From the NCBI RefSeq assembly GCF_014652395.1, contig NZ_BMYS01000002.1:62001-126000 (forward strand): 64,000 nucleotides of DNA. Reading direction: 5' to 3'. The notes under the pieces were generated by a model. It worked only from the letters and a program-made list of their open reading frames with translations. It did not search any database and had not been told where the DNA came from. Source of the DNA: Advenella faeciporci (GTDB taxonomy: Bacteria > Pseudomonadota > Gammaproteobacteria > Burkholderiales > Burkholderiaceae_B). Of this stretch, positions 1 through 8,355 are shown in pieces; the first letter of the stretch is position 1; each line of letters starts with the position of its first letter. The position numbers were made by a program, and so were the translations under genes.

Positions 1-292
1 TTTGATATAACAGAGAAATTTCTTTTATTAGAGAGGTGGTGATGGCAATGAGCGGAATGATGACCAATAGCAATGCAATAACCAGGGTAACCAGTGCTGC
101 TGTATTGGGGGCCTTGGGTATTTTTTTAAGGAGCCATAAGTTAAGAGGCCTGAACAGTACACTGAAAATGACTGCCCAGAAAATGGCGCTGTAATAGGGC
201 AAGAGTAACCATATAAAGCCAATGGAAACCGCAGTCAGCAAAATAAGGAAAAAGTGATATTGGGTACTGTTTTTATTTTGAATTGGCGACAT
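1..292 (-). CDS. AI-2E family transporter (partial, N-terminal 97 residues)
   Basis: Reading the minus strand from an ATG at 290-292 gives an open frame that runs off the left edge of the window. The first residues are MSPIQNKNSTQYHF, followed by hydrophobic segments at about residues 13-30, 33-50 and 62-82, separated by the short polar stretch LLKKIPKAPN. This hydrophobic pair, a basic loop and another membrane segment are the usual start of AI-2E/PerM (DUF20) permeases, which are polytopic inner-membrane exporters. A GGAAACA sequence lies just before the ATG. Only about a quarter of a normal 350-residue member is present, so substrate and full integrity cannot be judged. Family call from N-terminal pattern only. 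Confidence 0.7.
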   Translation of the reverse strand, partial: MSPIQNKNSTQYHFFLILLTAVSIGFIWLLLPYYSAIFWAVIFSVLFRPLNLWLLKKIPKAPNTAALVTLVIALLLVIIPLIAITTSLIKEISLLYQ

Positions 293-484
293 TGTGTTTC
301 CGTACTATAACGGGTTGATAAGTAGTCAAAGAAGAAAGCATTTTTCAAAGCCCACTAAAAATGCCAGTATAGTTGATTTTCCGTATTTTTCCATAAGGTG
401 AGGCAGATGGTCAGCATGCATCTATTGCTTTACAATAATTATAATTATTATGTATTGCTCTATCACAGGAAAGTATTGGATACC

Positions 485-1087
485 ATGAGGGGTTTAACAA
501 AAAACAGCATTTCAAAAACCGGCATTTCGTCATTGTTTTTATTGCTGCTGTCGGCGTGCAGTACCACACCGCCAGCCAACCCGGAGAATATCTGTGAGAT
601 TTTCCGGGAAAAGCCGTCATGGCACGAAGCTGCGCTCTCTACCAAAGAGAAGTGGGGAGTGCCGGTTCATGTTCCCATGGCCATGATGTATCAGGAATCC
701 ACTTTTCGTCACGATGCCAGGCCGCCCAAAAATTATGTGCTTGGTATTATTCCCTGGGGCAGGGTAAGCTCTGCCTTCGGTTATGCCCAGGCAAAAGATG
801 AAGTATGGAGCGATTATCGTAAAGAATCCAATCGCTGGAGTCCAGACCGTGATGATTTTTCAGACGCCCTTGATTTTATGGGCTGGTATATGAGTAAGGC
901 CCAAAAGGTAAACGGTGTTTCCAAGTGGGACGCCTATGCCCAATACCTGAATTATCATGAGGGCTGGACCGGTTACCGCAACGGTAGCCACCAAAGTAAA
1001 AGATGGCTCCTTAATACGGCACAAAAAGTCAAAGACAGGGCATCACGGTACAGTGCCCAGTATGCGGCCTGTGCAGCTGGTTTATAA
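485..1087 (+). CDS. Transglycosylase SLT-like lipoprotein
   Basis: A 200-residue protein. The start at 485 is chosen over an earlier in-frame ATG at 398 because it has an AGGAAAG ribosome site and is followed directly by a lipoprotein signal (hydrophobic LFLLLL, lipobox LSAC, Cys at about residue 24), so it is probably a lipid-anchored envelope protein. The mature part has the lysozyme-like pattern of soluble lytic transglycosylases: VPMAMMYQESTF, with a Glu at the usual catalytic place, then a Gly/Ala-rich segment (SSAFGYAQAKDEVW) and YAQYLNYHEGW. Members cleave peptidoglycan between MurNAc and GlcNAc. It stands alone between a divergent permease and a TRAP receptor. The family is supported by motifs; activity is inferred. 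Confidence 0.75.
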   Translation: MRGLTKNSISKTGISSLFLLLLSACSTTPPANPENICEIFREKPSWHEAALSTKEKWGVPVHVPMAMMYQESTFRHDARPPKNYVLGIIPWGRVSSAFGYAQAKDEVWSDYRKESNRWSPDRDDFSDALDFMGWYMSKAQKVNGVSKWDAYAQYLNYHEGWTGYRNGSHQSKRWLLNTAQKVKDRASRYSAQYAACAAGL

Positions 1088-1283
1088 ATTTAATGATGAA
1101 CCTGTTCCCTTACCCGAATAGTTTGAACTTGATTAGTTTATAGTTAGCTGAATTTGTCTGGTTTTGTGTGATAGATAAGGGTTTATTAGTGTTTCCCTGA
1201 GTGATTAAGCCGTGATATTCGTGTACTATCAGGCAAATGGTTAGTATTTAGCCATTGTATTCAACATATAGCGGGGACAATTC

Positions 1284-2279
1284 ATGAATAAACTTTTGAA
1301 AAAATCTTTAAGCAAACGCTTTGCCCTGTCAGCCAGTGCGCTGACATTGTTTTCTGTTATTGCCGCTCCGGGGGCAGCAATTGCCCAGCAAAAATTTGTC
1401 AGTATCGGTACGGGTGGTGTCACGGGTGTGTATTATGCTGCAGGTGGTGCCATTTGCCGACTGGTCAATAAAGACCGCGCCGATCATGGCTTGCGTTGCT
1501 CCGTAGAGTCAACCGGTGGTTCGGTCTTTAACGTCAATACGATTAAAGCGGGCGAACTGGACTTGGGCGTTGTGCAATCTGACGTTGGTTACAATGCCTA
1601 CAAAGGCGAGGGTCAGTTCAAGGAGCCTTTTGAAAAACTGCGTTCAGTGTTTTCCATTCATCCAGAGCCGTTTACGATTCTTGCCCGCAAAGAAGCCAAT
1701 ATCAAGTCATTTGATGACCTGAAGGGTAAACGTTTTAACGTCGGCAACCCAGGTTCGGGTACACGTGCGTCCATGGAGCAGTTGCTTAAGGCAAAGGGCC
1801 TGGACATGACGTTCTTTTCGCTTGCCTCGGAGTTGCGACCCGATGAGCACGGTTCGGCACTGTGTGACGGCAAAATTGACGGTTTCTTTTATGGCGTAGG
1901 TCACCCTTCAGCAAATATCCAGGATCCAACCACAACTTGCGGTGCGCAATTGGTTCCCATTACCGGCCCCGAGGTTGATAAACTGGTTGAAGCCAATCCA
2001 TACTACGCCAAGGTTTCCATTCCGGGTGGTCTTTATCAAAATAACCCTGACCCAACTGAAACCTATGGTGTATTGGCTACCTTCGTAAGTTCTGCCGATG
2101 TTCCCGAAGAGTCAGTGTATAACGTGGTCAAAGCCGTGTTTGACAACTTCGAGGACTTCAAAAAACTGCACCCGGCACTGGCGCATCTTAATAAAGAAGA
2201 CATGGTTAAAAACGGTCTGTCTGCCCCTTTGCATCCTGGCGCTGAAAAATACTACAAAGAAAAAGGCCTGATCAAGTAA
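1284..2279 (+). CDS. TAXI family TRAP transporter solute receptor
   Basis: A 331-residue periplasmic binding protein with a signal peptide (basic start, hydrophobic core, probable cleavage after AIA near residue 34). The mature N-terminus [22 protein letters not shown] is the family hallmark of TAXI receptors (TRAP-associated extracytoplasmic immunogenic proteins), followed by [26 protein letters not shown]. It should capture an organic anion, in characterised cases often a dicarboxylate or glutamate, and hand it to the fused membrane component encoded 92 bases downstream. A hairpin between the two genes probably keeps the receptor in excess. A GGGGAC ribosome site precedes the ATG. Family certain; ligand unknown. 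Confidence 0.93.
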   Translation: MNKLLKKSLSKRFALSASALTLFSVIAAPGAAIAQQKFVSIGTGGVTGVYYAAGGAICRLVNKDRADHGLRCSVESTGGSVFNVNTIKAGELDLGVVQSDVGYNAYKGEGQFKEPFEKLRSVFSIHPEPFTILARKEANIKSFDDLKGKRFNVGNPGSGTRASMEQLLKAKGLDMTFFSLASELRPDEHGSALCDGKIDGFFYGVGHPSANIQDPTTTCGAQLVPITGPEVDKLVEANPYYAKVSIPGGLYQNNPDPTETYGVLATFVSSADVPEESVYNVVKAVFDNFEDFKKLHPALAHLNKEDMVKNGLSAPLHPGAEKYYKEKGLIK

Positions 2280-2296
2280 TAATAATATTGTTTTTT

Positions 2297-2345
2297 AAGG
2301 TCACTGGTCTGGAATTTATCTTTAGAGCATTCCAACAGTGACCTT
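2297..2345 (+). terminator. Hairpin between TRAP receptor and permease
   Basis: Outer arms AAGGTCACTG (2297-2306) and CAGTGACCTT (2336-2345) are perfect complements, with a second inner pair GGAAT (2311-2315) / ATTCC (2329-2333), and a U-rich TTTTGTTGT follows. It looks like a partial intrinsic terminator or 3' stability element that lowers permease expression relative to the receptor. Confidence 0.65.
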
Positions 2346-2371
2346 TTGTTGTATATAAATGAAGGGAAATT

Positions 2372-5005
2372 ATGAGTACTGATATAGACGCAAAAAAAAA
2401 TGCAGCACTCGAACAAATGGTCGCCGATGTTGACAGAGGTGGACGACATGTGGGCGGTGTTGCGGGTGGTGTACTGGCCGTTGGTGCGCTTATATGGTCA
2501 TTTTTTCAGCTATGGTACTCTTCACCATTGCCATTTACATTCAATTTCGCTATTTTCAACGATACCGAAGCTCGTTCAATTCACTTGGGTATTGCCATAT
2601 TTCTTGGTTATCTGGCCTACCCATTCAATAAAAAAGCATCCAATTACATGCCTTGGTACGATTGGGTATTTGCCATTATGGGCGGTTTTTGCGGTGCCTA
2701 TCTTTATTTGTTTTATAACCAGTTGGCTATGCGCCCTGGTTTGCCAACCACGGTAGATGTGGTCTCTGCAAGTATTGGCCTGCTCCTGTTGCTGGAAGTG
2801 ACCCGTCGTGCCTTGGGTGCGCCGATGACTATTTTGGGTGCGGTTTTTCTGCTGTATGTTTTTTTAGGTCCGTACCTGCCCGATGTCCTGGCCCACAGAG
2901 GAGCATCGGTAGAACGGTTGGCGTCACACATGTGGCTAACCACTGAAGGCGTTTTCGGGGTCGCGCTGGGCGTATCGGTTTCATACATTTTCATTTTTGT
3001 ATTATTGGGCTCTTTGCTTGACCGCTGTGGCGCCGGCAACTATATGATGCAGGTGTCATTTGCCTTGCTGGGTCATTTACGTGGTGGCCCGGCCAAAGTG
3101 GCTGTGGTGTCATCGGCGGTTAACGGTATCGTGTCGGCGTCTTCTGTTGCGAATGTGGTAACCGGGGGTATTTTTACCATTCCGCTTATGAAAAAATCAG
3201 GTTATGGGGGGATTCGTGCCGGTGCTATTGAGACCGCCTCTTCCGTTAACGGCCAAATCATGCCACCGGTAATGGGAGCTGCTGCTTTCCTGATGATTGA
3301 ATATGTCGGCATTCCTTATACCGATGTCATTAAACATGCACTTTTGCCAGCCAGTATTTCCTATGTGGCCCTGTTTTATATCGTTCACCTTGAAGCCCTG
3401 AAATTGGGTATTGAACCCATGATGAGTGCGGGCAAGCCTAAAACCGTCACGCAAAAACTGGCCGGGTGGGGTTTGGGTATTTCGGGAACACTTATCGTTA
3501 TGGGCCTGGTTTACTGGATCGGCGTGGGTGTACAGCAAATAGCCGGCGCTGCCGCCATCTGGATTCTGCTTGGCCTGTTGCTGGCACTGTATGTTTGGCT
3601 TTTGCGCATTACCGCCTCACATCCCGATTTGCCAACGGAAATTGATATTGCCAATCCGGTCAGGCCGGAAGCATGGCCAACAGTGCGTGCGGGCCTGTAT
3701 TTCCTGATTCCTATCGGTATTTTGGTTTGGTGCCTTAGCGTAGAACAGCTTTCAGCAGGCTTATCTGCTTTCTATGCAAGTATGTCAATGATCTTCCAGA
3801 TGCTCACTCAGCATCCGATTATTGCCTGGTTCCGCAAGAAAAACCTTTCCTCCGCTGCCAAACAGGGGGTTTCAGAAACCCTGACCGGCCTAGAGGAAGG
3901 CGCTCGTAACATGATTGGTATTGCCATTGCCTGCGGTACCGCCGGGTTAATTGTGGGGGCTATTACCTTAACCGGTCTGGGACTGCGCATGACGGCTTTT
4001 GTAGAGCTGGTTTCTATGGGTAATGTGCTGGTCATGCTGTTCTTTACCGCTGCGGTTTGCCTGATCCTGGGATTAGGGATGCCAACCACGGCAAATTACA
4101 TTTTGATGGCCACCCTGATGGCACCGGTTGTGGTTGAACTGGGCGCGCAAAATGGCATTATCATCCCGTTAATTGCCGTGCATATGTTTGTGTTTTATTT
4201 TGGCATTATGGCCGATATTACACCACCGGTAGGTTTGGCCACCTTTGCCGCGGCAGCCATTTCAGGGGAAGACCCGCTTAAAACAGGGGTTATGGGGGTT
4301 ATCTATGCCATGCGTACCGTCATTTTGCCTTTTATCTTTATCTTTAATCCCCTGATTTTGTTAATTGGTATCGGAAGTGCGTGGGAGCTCATTCTGGTGG
4401 TTTTTGGTGCAACGCTGGCTTCGCTTACTTTTGCAGCGGCAACCATGTTCTGGTTCAGGATTAAATGCACCTGGATAGAAGTAATTTTGCTTCTGCTGGC
4501 TACTTTCCTGTTGTTCAGGCCCGATTGGTTCATGAATAAACTGGCTGATGAGTATGTATCGCGTCCCGTGACAGAACTCTATACGGTAGCGGCAGATCTG
4601 CCTGAGTCCACCCGGTTTGTGGCCGTTCTGCAGGGCTTCAGTATTGAAGGCGATGAAATTGTCAAAACAGTGGCGGTCAATTTACCAGCCCTGGTTGAAG
4701 GCGATGACCCCTCTAATAAAGAACTGGCTGGCAGGAAGCGTCTGAACGGTGCCGGACTTAATTTCATGGTATTGGGAGACCAGGTTCAGTTGGCCAGTGT
4801 CCGTTTTGGCAGCAATGCCCAGAAGTCAGGCTGGGATGCAGGGTGGGATGTACTGGAGCTTAAAGTTCCAAACCCAGCTCGTCCTTCTGAACTGTGGTTC
4901 TTTGTACCTGCGCTCATTATCATTTTGCTGGTTTGGCTGGCGCAGGGAAGAAGGATGAAAAGGTTGCCTGGCCATGCTGGCAGAGTGCATACCAGTCTGG
5001 CTTAG
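2372..5005 (+). CDS. TRAP transporter permease, 4TM/12TM (DctQ-DctM) fusion
   Basis: An 877-residue polytopic inner-membrane protein. About the first 200 residues contain the small DctQ-like four-helix part; the rest is the large DctM-like subunit, with family motifs such as SASSVANVVTGGIFTIPLMKK preceded by Gly/Ala helices, SSVNGQIMPPVMGAAAFLM and GLGMPTTANYILMA. Residues roughly 740-840 form a soluble loop between the last membrane helices, which matches the DUF3394 region known at the end of TAXI-linked fusions. It should use a sodium or proton gradient to import the ligand delivered by the upstream TAXI receptor. Length is normal for the fused class. Substrate is unknown. Confidence 0.93.
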   Translation: MSTDIDAKKNAALEQMVADVDRGGRHVGGVAGGVLAVGALIWSFFQLWYSSPLPFTFNFAIFNDTEARSIHLGIAIFLGYLAYPFNKKASNYMPWYDWVFAIMGGFCGAYLYLFYNQLAMRPGLPTTVDVVSASIGLLLLLEVTRRALGAPMTILGAVFLLYVFLGPYLPDVLAHRGASVERLASHMWLTTEGVFGVALGVSVSYIFIFVLLGSLLDRCGAGNYMMQVSFALLGHLRGGPAKVAVVSSAVNGIVSASSVANVVTGGIFTIPLMKKSGYGGIRAGAIETASSVNGQIMPPVMGAAAFLMIEYVGIPYTDVIKHALLPASISYVALFYIVHLEALKLGIEPMMSAGKPKTVTQKLAGWGLGISGTLIVMGLVYWIGVGVQQIAGAAAIWILLGLLLALYVWLLRITASHPDLPTEIDIANPVRPEAWPTVRAGLYFLIPIGILVWCLSVEQLSAGLSAFYASMSMIFQMLTQHPIIAWFRKKNLSSAAKQGVSETLTGLEEGARNMIGIAIACGTAGLIVGAITLTGLGLRMTAFVELVSMGNVLVMLFFTAAVCLILGLGMPTTANYILMATLMAPVVVELGAQNGIIIPLIAVHMFVFYFGIMADITPPVGLATFAAAAISGEDPLKTGVMGVIYAMRTVILPFIFIFNPLILLIGIGSAWELILVVFGATLASLTFAAATMFWFRIKCTWIEVILLLLATFLLFRPDWFMNKLADEYVSRPVTELYTVAADLPESTRFVAVLQGFSIEGDEIVKTVAVNLPALVEGDDPSNKELAGRKRLNGAGLNFMVLGDQVQLASVRFGSNAQKSGWDAGWDVLELKVPNPARPSELWFFVPALIIILLVWLAQGRRMKRLPGHAGRVHTSLA

Positions 5006-5034
5006 GTATTAAGCAGCGTCTATAAGCCCCAAAT

Positions 5035-5077
5035 AAAACACCATATTCTATTATTTATGATCAGGATATGGTGTTTT
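5035..5077 (+). terminator. Hairpin after the TRAP operon
   Basis: Perfect 12-base arms AAAACACCATAT (5035-5046) and ATATGGTGTTTT (5066-5077) with a 19-base loop, followed by GAATTTTATTT. Position directly after the permease stop suggests a rho-independent terminator, although the loop is long. Confidence 0.6.
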
Positions 5078-5190
5078 GAATTTTATTTGCGCTTCAGACA
5101 TAACTGAAAGCAGGTATCATGCTGCAAAGCAAGCAATATTTTATTCCATATTCACGAATGATTTTAACCAATTAAACAAAGGAAGTATCT

Positions 5191-6222
5191 ATGTCCGGGT
5201 TCCCCTATATGAACAGGCAGTATCTGTTTGATAAATATCCAAATGCTGTGGTGACTTCTGATTGCTTTAAGCTGCAAGATGAGGTAATTACCCAAATTGA
5301 TGATGGGGAAATCCTGGTGCGTAATCACTACTTATCCCTTGATCCCTATATGCGCGGAAGAATGAGCAAAGCCAAAAATTATGCGGCTGCGCAAGAACTG
5401 AATACAGTCATGCAAGGCGGGACAGTTGGTGAAGTGGTGGAATCAAAACATCCTGGCTTTAGGGCGGGTGAAACGGTTCTATGTACCGGAGGCTGGCAAT
5501 TGTATTTCCGCGCAAGCCCTTCAACAGAGAACAACCATATACGTAAAATTGATGTTTCACGCATTCCCATGAGCGTTTACTTGGGTGCGGCAGGTATGCC
5601 AGGCATTACTGCCTGGTATGGTCTGAATAAAATACTTAACCCGAAGCCTGGCGAGACACTGGTGGTAAGTGCTGCTTCGGGCGCGGTAGGTAGTGTGGTG
5701 GGGCAACTGGCCAAACAAAAAGGATGCCGCGTTATCGGCATTGCCGGCGGCCCTGAAAAATGTGATTACGTGGTTGAAATTCTGGGTTTTGATGACTGTA
5801 TTGATTACAAAGCCTACCCTGATACCGAAACCCTGTCACATGAATTGAAGCAATTGGCACCTAATGGCATCGATGCCTACTATGAGAATGTGGGCGGCTA
5901 TATCATGGATGCTGTACTTGAAAATCTTAATCCGTTTGCCAGGGTAGCTATTTGTGGTCTGATTGCCGGTTATGATGGCCGCTCCATTCCGATAAACAAC
6001 CCAAGAGCCATTTTGGTTTCCAGAGCAAGTATTACCGGTTTTATTGTTTCAGATCATTTGGATATTTGGCCTCAGGCACTGGCTGAATTGGCCGAAGCCG
6101 TTGCCAATGGTGTCCTTATTTTCAAGGAATCGGTAAGCATTGGGCTTGAAAGTGCTCCTGAAGCATTTTTAGGGTTGTTGCAGGGGCATAATTTTGGAAA
6201 ACAATTGGTTAAGCTTGTTTGA
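5191..6222 (+). CDS. NADP-dependent medium-chain reductase (CurA / leukotriene B4 dehydrogenase type)
   Basis: A 343-residue zinc-independent medium-chain dehydrogenase/reductase. Visible signs are the N-terminal LDPYMRGRMSK (typical of the prostaglandin reductase / curcumin reductase branch), the nucleotide-binding turn VSAASGAVGSVVGQLAKQKG near residue 160, and YYENVGGYIMDAVL. Members reduce activated carbon-carbon double bonds of enones with NADPH, in the cytoplasm. No zinc ligands are evident. The ATG follows AAAGGAAG at good spacing. It stands as a single gene, convergent with lexA and separated from it by a shared hairpin. The family is clear; the natural substrate is not. Confidence 0.9.
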   Translation: MSGFPYMNRQYLFDKYPNAVVTSDCFKLQDEVITQIDDGEILVRNHYLSLDPYMRGRMSKAKNYAAAQELNTVMQGGTVGEVVESKHPGFRAGETVLCTGGWQLYFRASPSTENNHIRKIDVSRIPMSVYLGAAGMPGITAWYGLNKILNPKPGETLVVSAASGAVGSVVGQLAKQKGCRVIGIAGGPEKCDYVVEILGFDDCIDYKAYPDTETLSHELKQLAPNGIDAYYENVGGYIMDAVLENLNPFARVAICGLIAGYDGRSIPINNPRAILVSRASITGFIVSDHLDIWPQALAELAEAVANGVLIFKESVSIGLESAPEAFLGLLQGHNFGKQLVKLV

Positions 6223-6262
6223 GGATTATATTTTTTAACCTGGCTTTATGTTGAAATGGAAA

Positions 6263-6297
6263 CAGGCATGCTCCCTGGGCTCGAAGGACCATGCCTG
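6263..6297. terminator. Bidirectional terminator between the reductase and lexA
   Basis: Arms CAGGCATG (6263-6270) and CATGCCTG (6290-6297) are perfect complements in the gap between two convergent genes; TTTTATTTC follows on the plus strand. Confidence 0.55.
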
Positions 6298-6319
6298 AAT
6301 GTTTTATTTCAAGAATTAA

Positions 6320-6976
6320 TCAATTCAGGTTGTGGGTTCTGATCAGGCCAACAGCTATACCTTCAATGGTGAATTCCTGGTTGGGACGCACAATAATGGG
6401 TGAGAAGTCGGGGTTTTCAGGTAAAAGTTCGATATGCGAGGCTTTTTTTATGAAACGTTTAACGGTTACTTCGTTTTCGATTCGAGCCACGATGACCTGA
6501 CCGTTGCGTGCTTCCGGGTATTTTTTTACTGCCAGCAAGTCGCCATCAAGAATGCCGATATCTTTCATGCTTTGGCCTTTTACCTTAAGCAGGAAGTCGG
6601 GTTGTTGCATAAAGAGGGCAGGGTCCACGTTAATTTCACGATCAATGTGTTCTGCCGCAAGAATAGGATTGCCCGCTGCTACATGACCCACTACCGGTAG
6701 AAGTATTTGAGAGACTTTGTCCAGAAATGATTCTTCTGGATTGATATTGGGGCCAGGATTGGCCGTTGCCAGACGGATGCCACGGGAGGCGCCGGCCGTC
6801 AAGATAATGGCACCTTTTTTGGCCAGGGCCTTTAGATGATCTTCGGCAGCGTTGGGGGATTTGAAACCAAGTGTTTTGGCGATTTCAGCACGCGTGGGCG
6901 GGAAACCGGTTTTTTGAATATTTTGCTGGATTAGATCCAGAACCTGTTGTTGTCTTGCGGTTAGTTTAATTGTCAT
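6320..6976 (-). CDS. lexA: LexA repressor
   Basis: A 218-residue SOS repressor and latent self-cleaving protease. The N-terminal winged helix-turn-helix is seen in [17 protein letters not shown] (about 24-40). The peptidase S24 half has the Ala101-Gly102 cleavage bond in GHVAAGNP, the nucleophile Ser136 in VKGQSMKD and the general base Lys173 in EVTVKRF. RecA filaments trigger cleavage, derepressing DNA-repair genes. The gene is preceded by a consensus LexA box at 7000-7015, so it is autoregulated, as is usual. It lies immediately downstream of tyrB on the same strand but is insulated from it by a terminator that contains the operator. Confidence 0.97.
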   Translation of the reverse strand: MTIKLTARQQQVLDLIQQNIQKTGFPPTRAEIAKTLGFKSPNAAEDHLKALAKKGAIILTAGASRGIRLATANPGPNINPEESFLDKVSQILLPVVGHVAAGNPILAAEHIDREINVDPALFMQQPDFLLKVKGQSMKDIGILDGDLLAVKKYPEARNGQVIVARIENEVTVKRFIKKASHIELLPENPDFSPIIVRPNQEFTIEGIAVGLIRTHNLN

Positions 6977-6990
6977 GCTGTATATGCCAT

Positions 6991-7024
6991 AAAATCGGAC
7001 TGTATATTCATACAGCCCGATTTT
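6991..7024 (-). terminator. tyrB terminator hairpin enclosing the lexA operator
   Basis: On the minus strand a 15-base left arm (AAAATCGGGCTGTAT) pairs with a 15-base right arm (ATACAGTCCGATTTT) around a GAAT loop. All positions pair, one as a G-U wobble, and the right arm ends in TTTT. It lies between the tyrB stop at 7057 and the lexA start at 6976, so it is a good intrinsic terminator for tyrB. Confidence 0.75.
7000..7015. promoter_or_regulatory. LexA box of lexA
   Basis: CTGT-N8-ACAG (CTGTATATTCATACAG) matches the enterobacterial/betaproteobacterial SOS operator exactly in both half sites and lies 24 bases before the lexA start codon. Confidence 0.92.
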
Positions 7025-7056
7025 GCTTCATTTACAGCCAAAATGCAAGTGCTTGT

Positions 7057-8256
7057 TTATAAAACCTGTGCAATTGCCTTGGCAACGTAATCAATATTGC
7101 GGCTGTTAAGTGCGGCAACGCAGATACGGCCGCTTGATACGGCATATACACCGTGTTCATTGCGCAAGCGATCTACCTGATCTGAAGTGAGGCCAGAGTA
7201 AGAAAACATGCCGCGCTGTGAAAGGACAAAATCAAAGTTTTGTGTCACACCGTGCTCTTTCAGTTTGGCAACCAGTTGCTGGCGCATGTTACGAATGCGG
7301 TTACGCATTCCAGACAGTTCTTCCTCCCAAAGGGAAAACAATTCAGGGGAATTAAGCACACTGCTTACAATGGTCCCCCCATGGGTGGGCGGGTTAGAGT
7401 AATTGGTGCGAATGACACGCTTGACCTGGCTTAAAACGCGGGTGGACTCATCTGCGCTGCTGGTGATCAGGGTTAATGCTCCAACCCGTTCTCCGTAAAG
7501 GGAGAATGACTTGGAGAAAGAAGAGCTGATAAACATGGAGATGCCTAAATCTGCAAACAGGCGAACTACTTTTGCATCTTCCTCAAGGCCATCACCAAAA
7601 CCTTGGTAAGCAATATCAAGGAAAGGGATAAGGTCTTTTTCCTGGACAAGCTGGACAATTTGTTTCCACTGCTCAAGGGTAGGATCTACACCGGTTGGAT
7701 TGTGGCAGCAAGCATGCAAAACAACGATTGATTTTGCTGGCATGTTTTTGAAAGATGCCAGCATGCCTTCAAAATCCAGGCCATGGGAAGCGGCATCGTA
7801 GTAGGTATAGTTTTCGACTGTAAAACCGGCGCGCTCAAAAAGAGCACGGTGATTTTCCCAGCTTGGGTTGCTGATGAATACTTTTGAATCGGGGGTGATT
7901 TGCTTAAGGAAGTCTGCGCCAATTTTAAGGGCACCGGTTCCACCCAGGGCCTGGAAGGTGAGGGTTCGTCCTTCTTTGGTCAACGGTGACTCTTTACCCA
8001 GCAGCAGTTCCTGTGCGCCCTTGTTGTAATTCTTGAGACCTTCGATAGGCAGGTAGCCGCGTGCCGCAGCCGCTTCAATGCGGGCCACTTCTGCTTTATG
8101 CACGGCTTTCAATAAAGGAATGCGTCCTTCATCGTCATAATATACGCCTACGCCCAAATTGACTTTGGAAGAGCGGGTGTCAGCGTTATATTGTTCGTTC
8201 AGGCCAAGAATAGGGTCGCGAGGAGCCAGCTCGACAGATTCAAAAAGTGTGGTCAT
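7057..8256 (-). CDS. tyrB: Aromatic amino acid aminotransferase
   Basis: A 399-residue class I PLP-dependent aminotransferase of the aspartate/aromatic type. The PLP lysine is Lys249 in SSSFSKSFSLYGERVG; other family marks are NPSWENHRALF, LHACCHNPTGVDPT and DIAYQGFGDG. It interconverts tyrosine, phenylalanine or aspartate and their 2-oxo acids with 2-oxoglutarate/glutamate in the cytoplasm. TyrB and AspC share this fold; the tyrB name follows the usual annotation beside uvrB in related bacteria, but aspartate specificity cannot be excluded. It is divergent from uvrB with about 100 bases between the starts. Confidence 0.92.
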   Translation of the reverse strand: MTTLFESVELAPRDPILGLNEQYNADTRSSKVNLGVGVYYDDEGRIPLLKAVHKAEVARIEAAAARGYLPIEGLKNYNKGAQELLLGKESPLTKEGRTLTFQALGGTGALKIGADFLKQITPDSKVFISNPSWENHRALFERAGFTVENYTYYDAASHGLDFEGMLASFKNMPAKSIVVLHACCHNPTGVDPTLEQWKQIVQLVQEKDLIPFLDIAYQGFGDGLEEDAKVVRLFADLGISMFISSSFSKSFSLYGERVGALTLITSSADESTRVLSQVKRVIRTNYSNPPTHGGTIVSSVLNSPELFSLWEEELSGMRNRIRNMRQQLVAKLKEHGVTQNFDFVLSQRGMFSYSGLTSDQVDRLRNEHGVYAVSSGRICVAALNSRNIDYVAKAIAQVL

Positions 8257-8355
8257 CTTCTGATATGCGGCGGATTTGCCGAAGTTGTTAAATAAAGAGG
8301 ATAATGTATGATTGCAAGTTTGTTTTCAATCAGATCATTAAAGTAAAAGTCTAGC

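Noticed and set aside
6978-6993. Second LexA box before lexA
   Set aside because: Only the CTGT half matches; the other half is TAAA.
8257-8355. LexA box for uvrB
   Set aside because: No CTGT-N8-ACAG or near match is present in the tyrB-uvrB gap.
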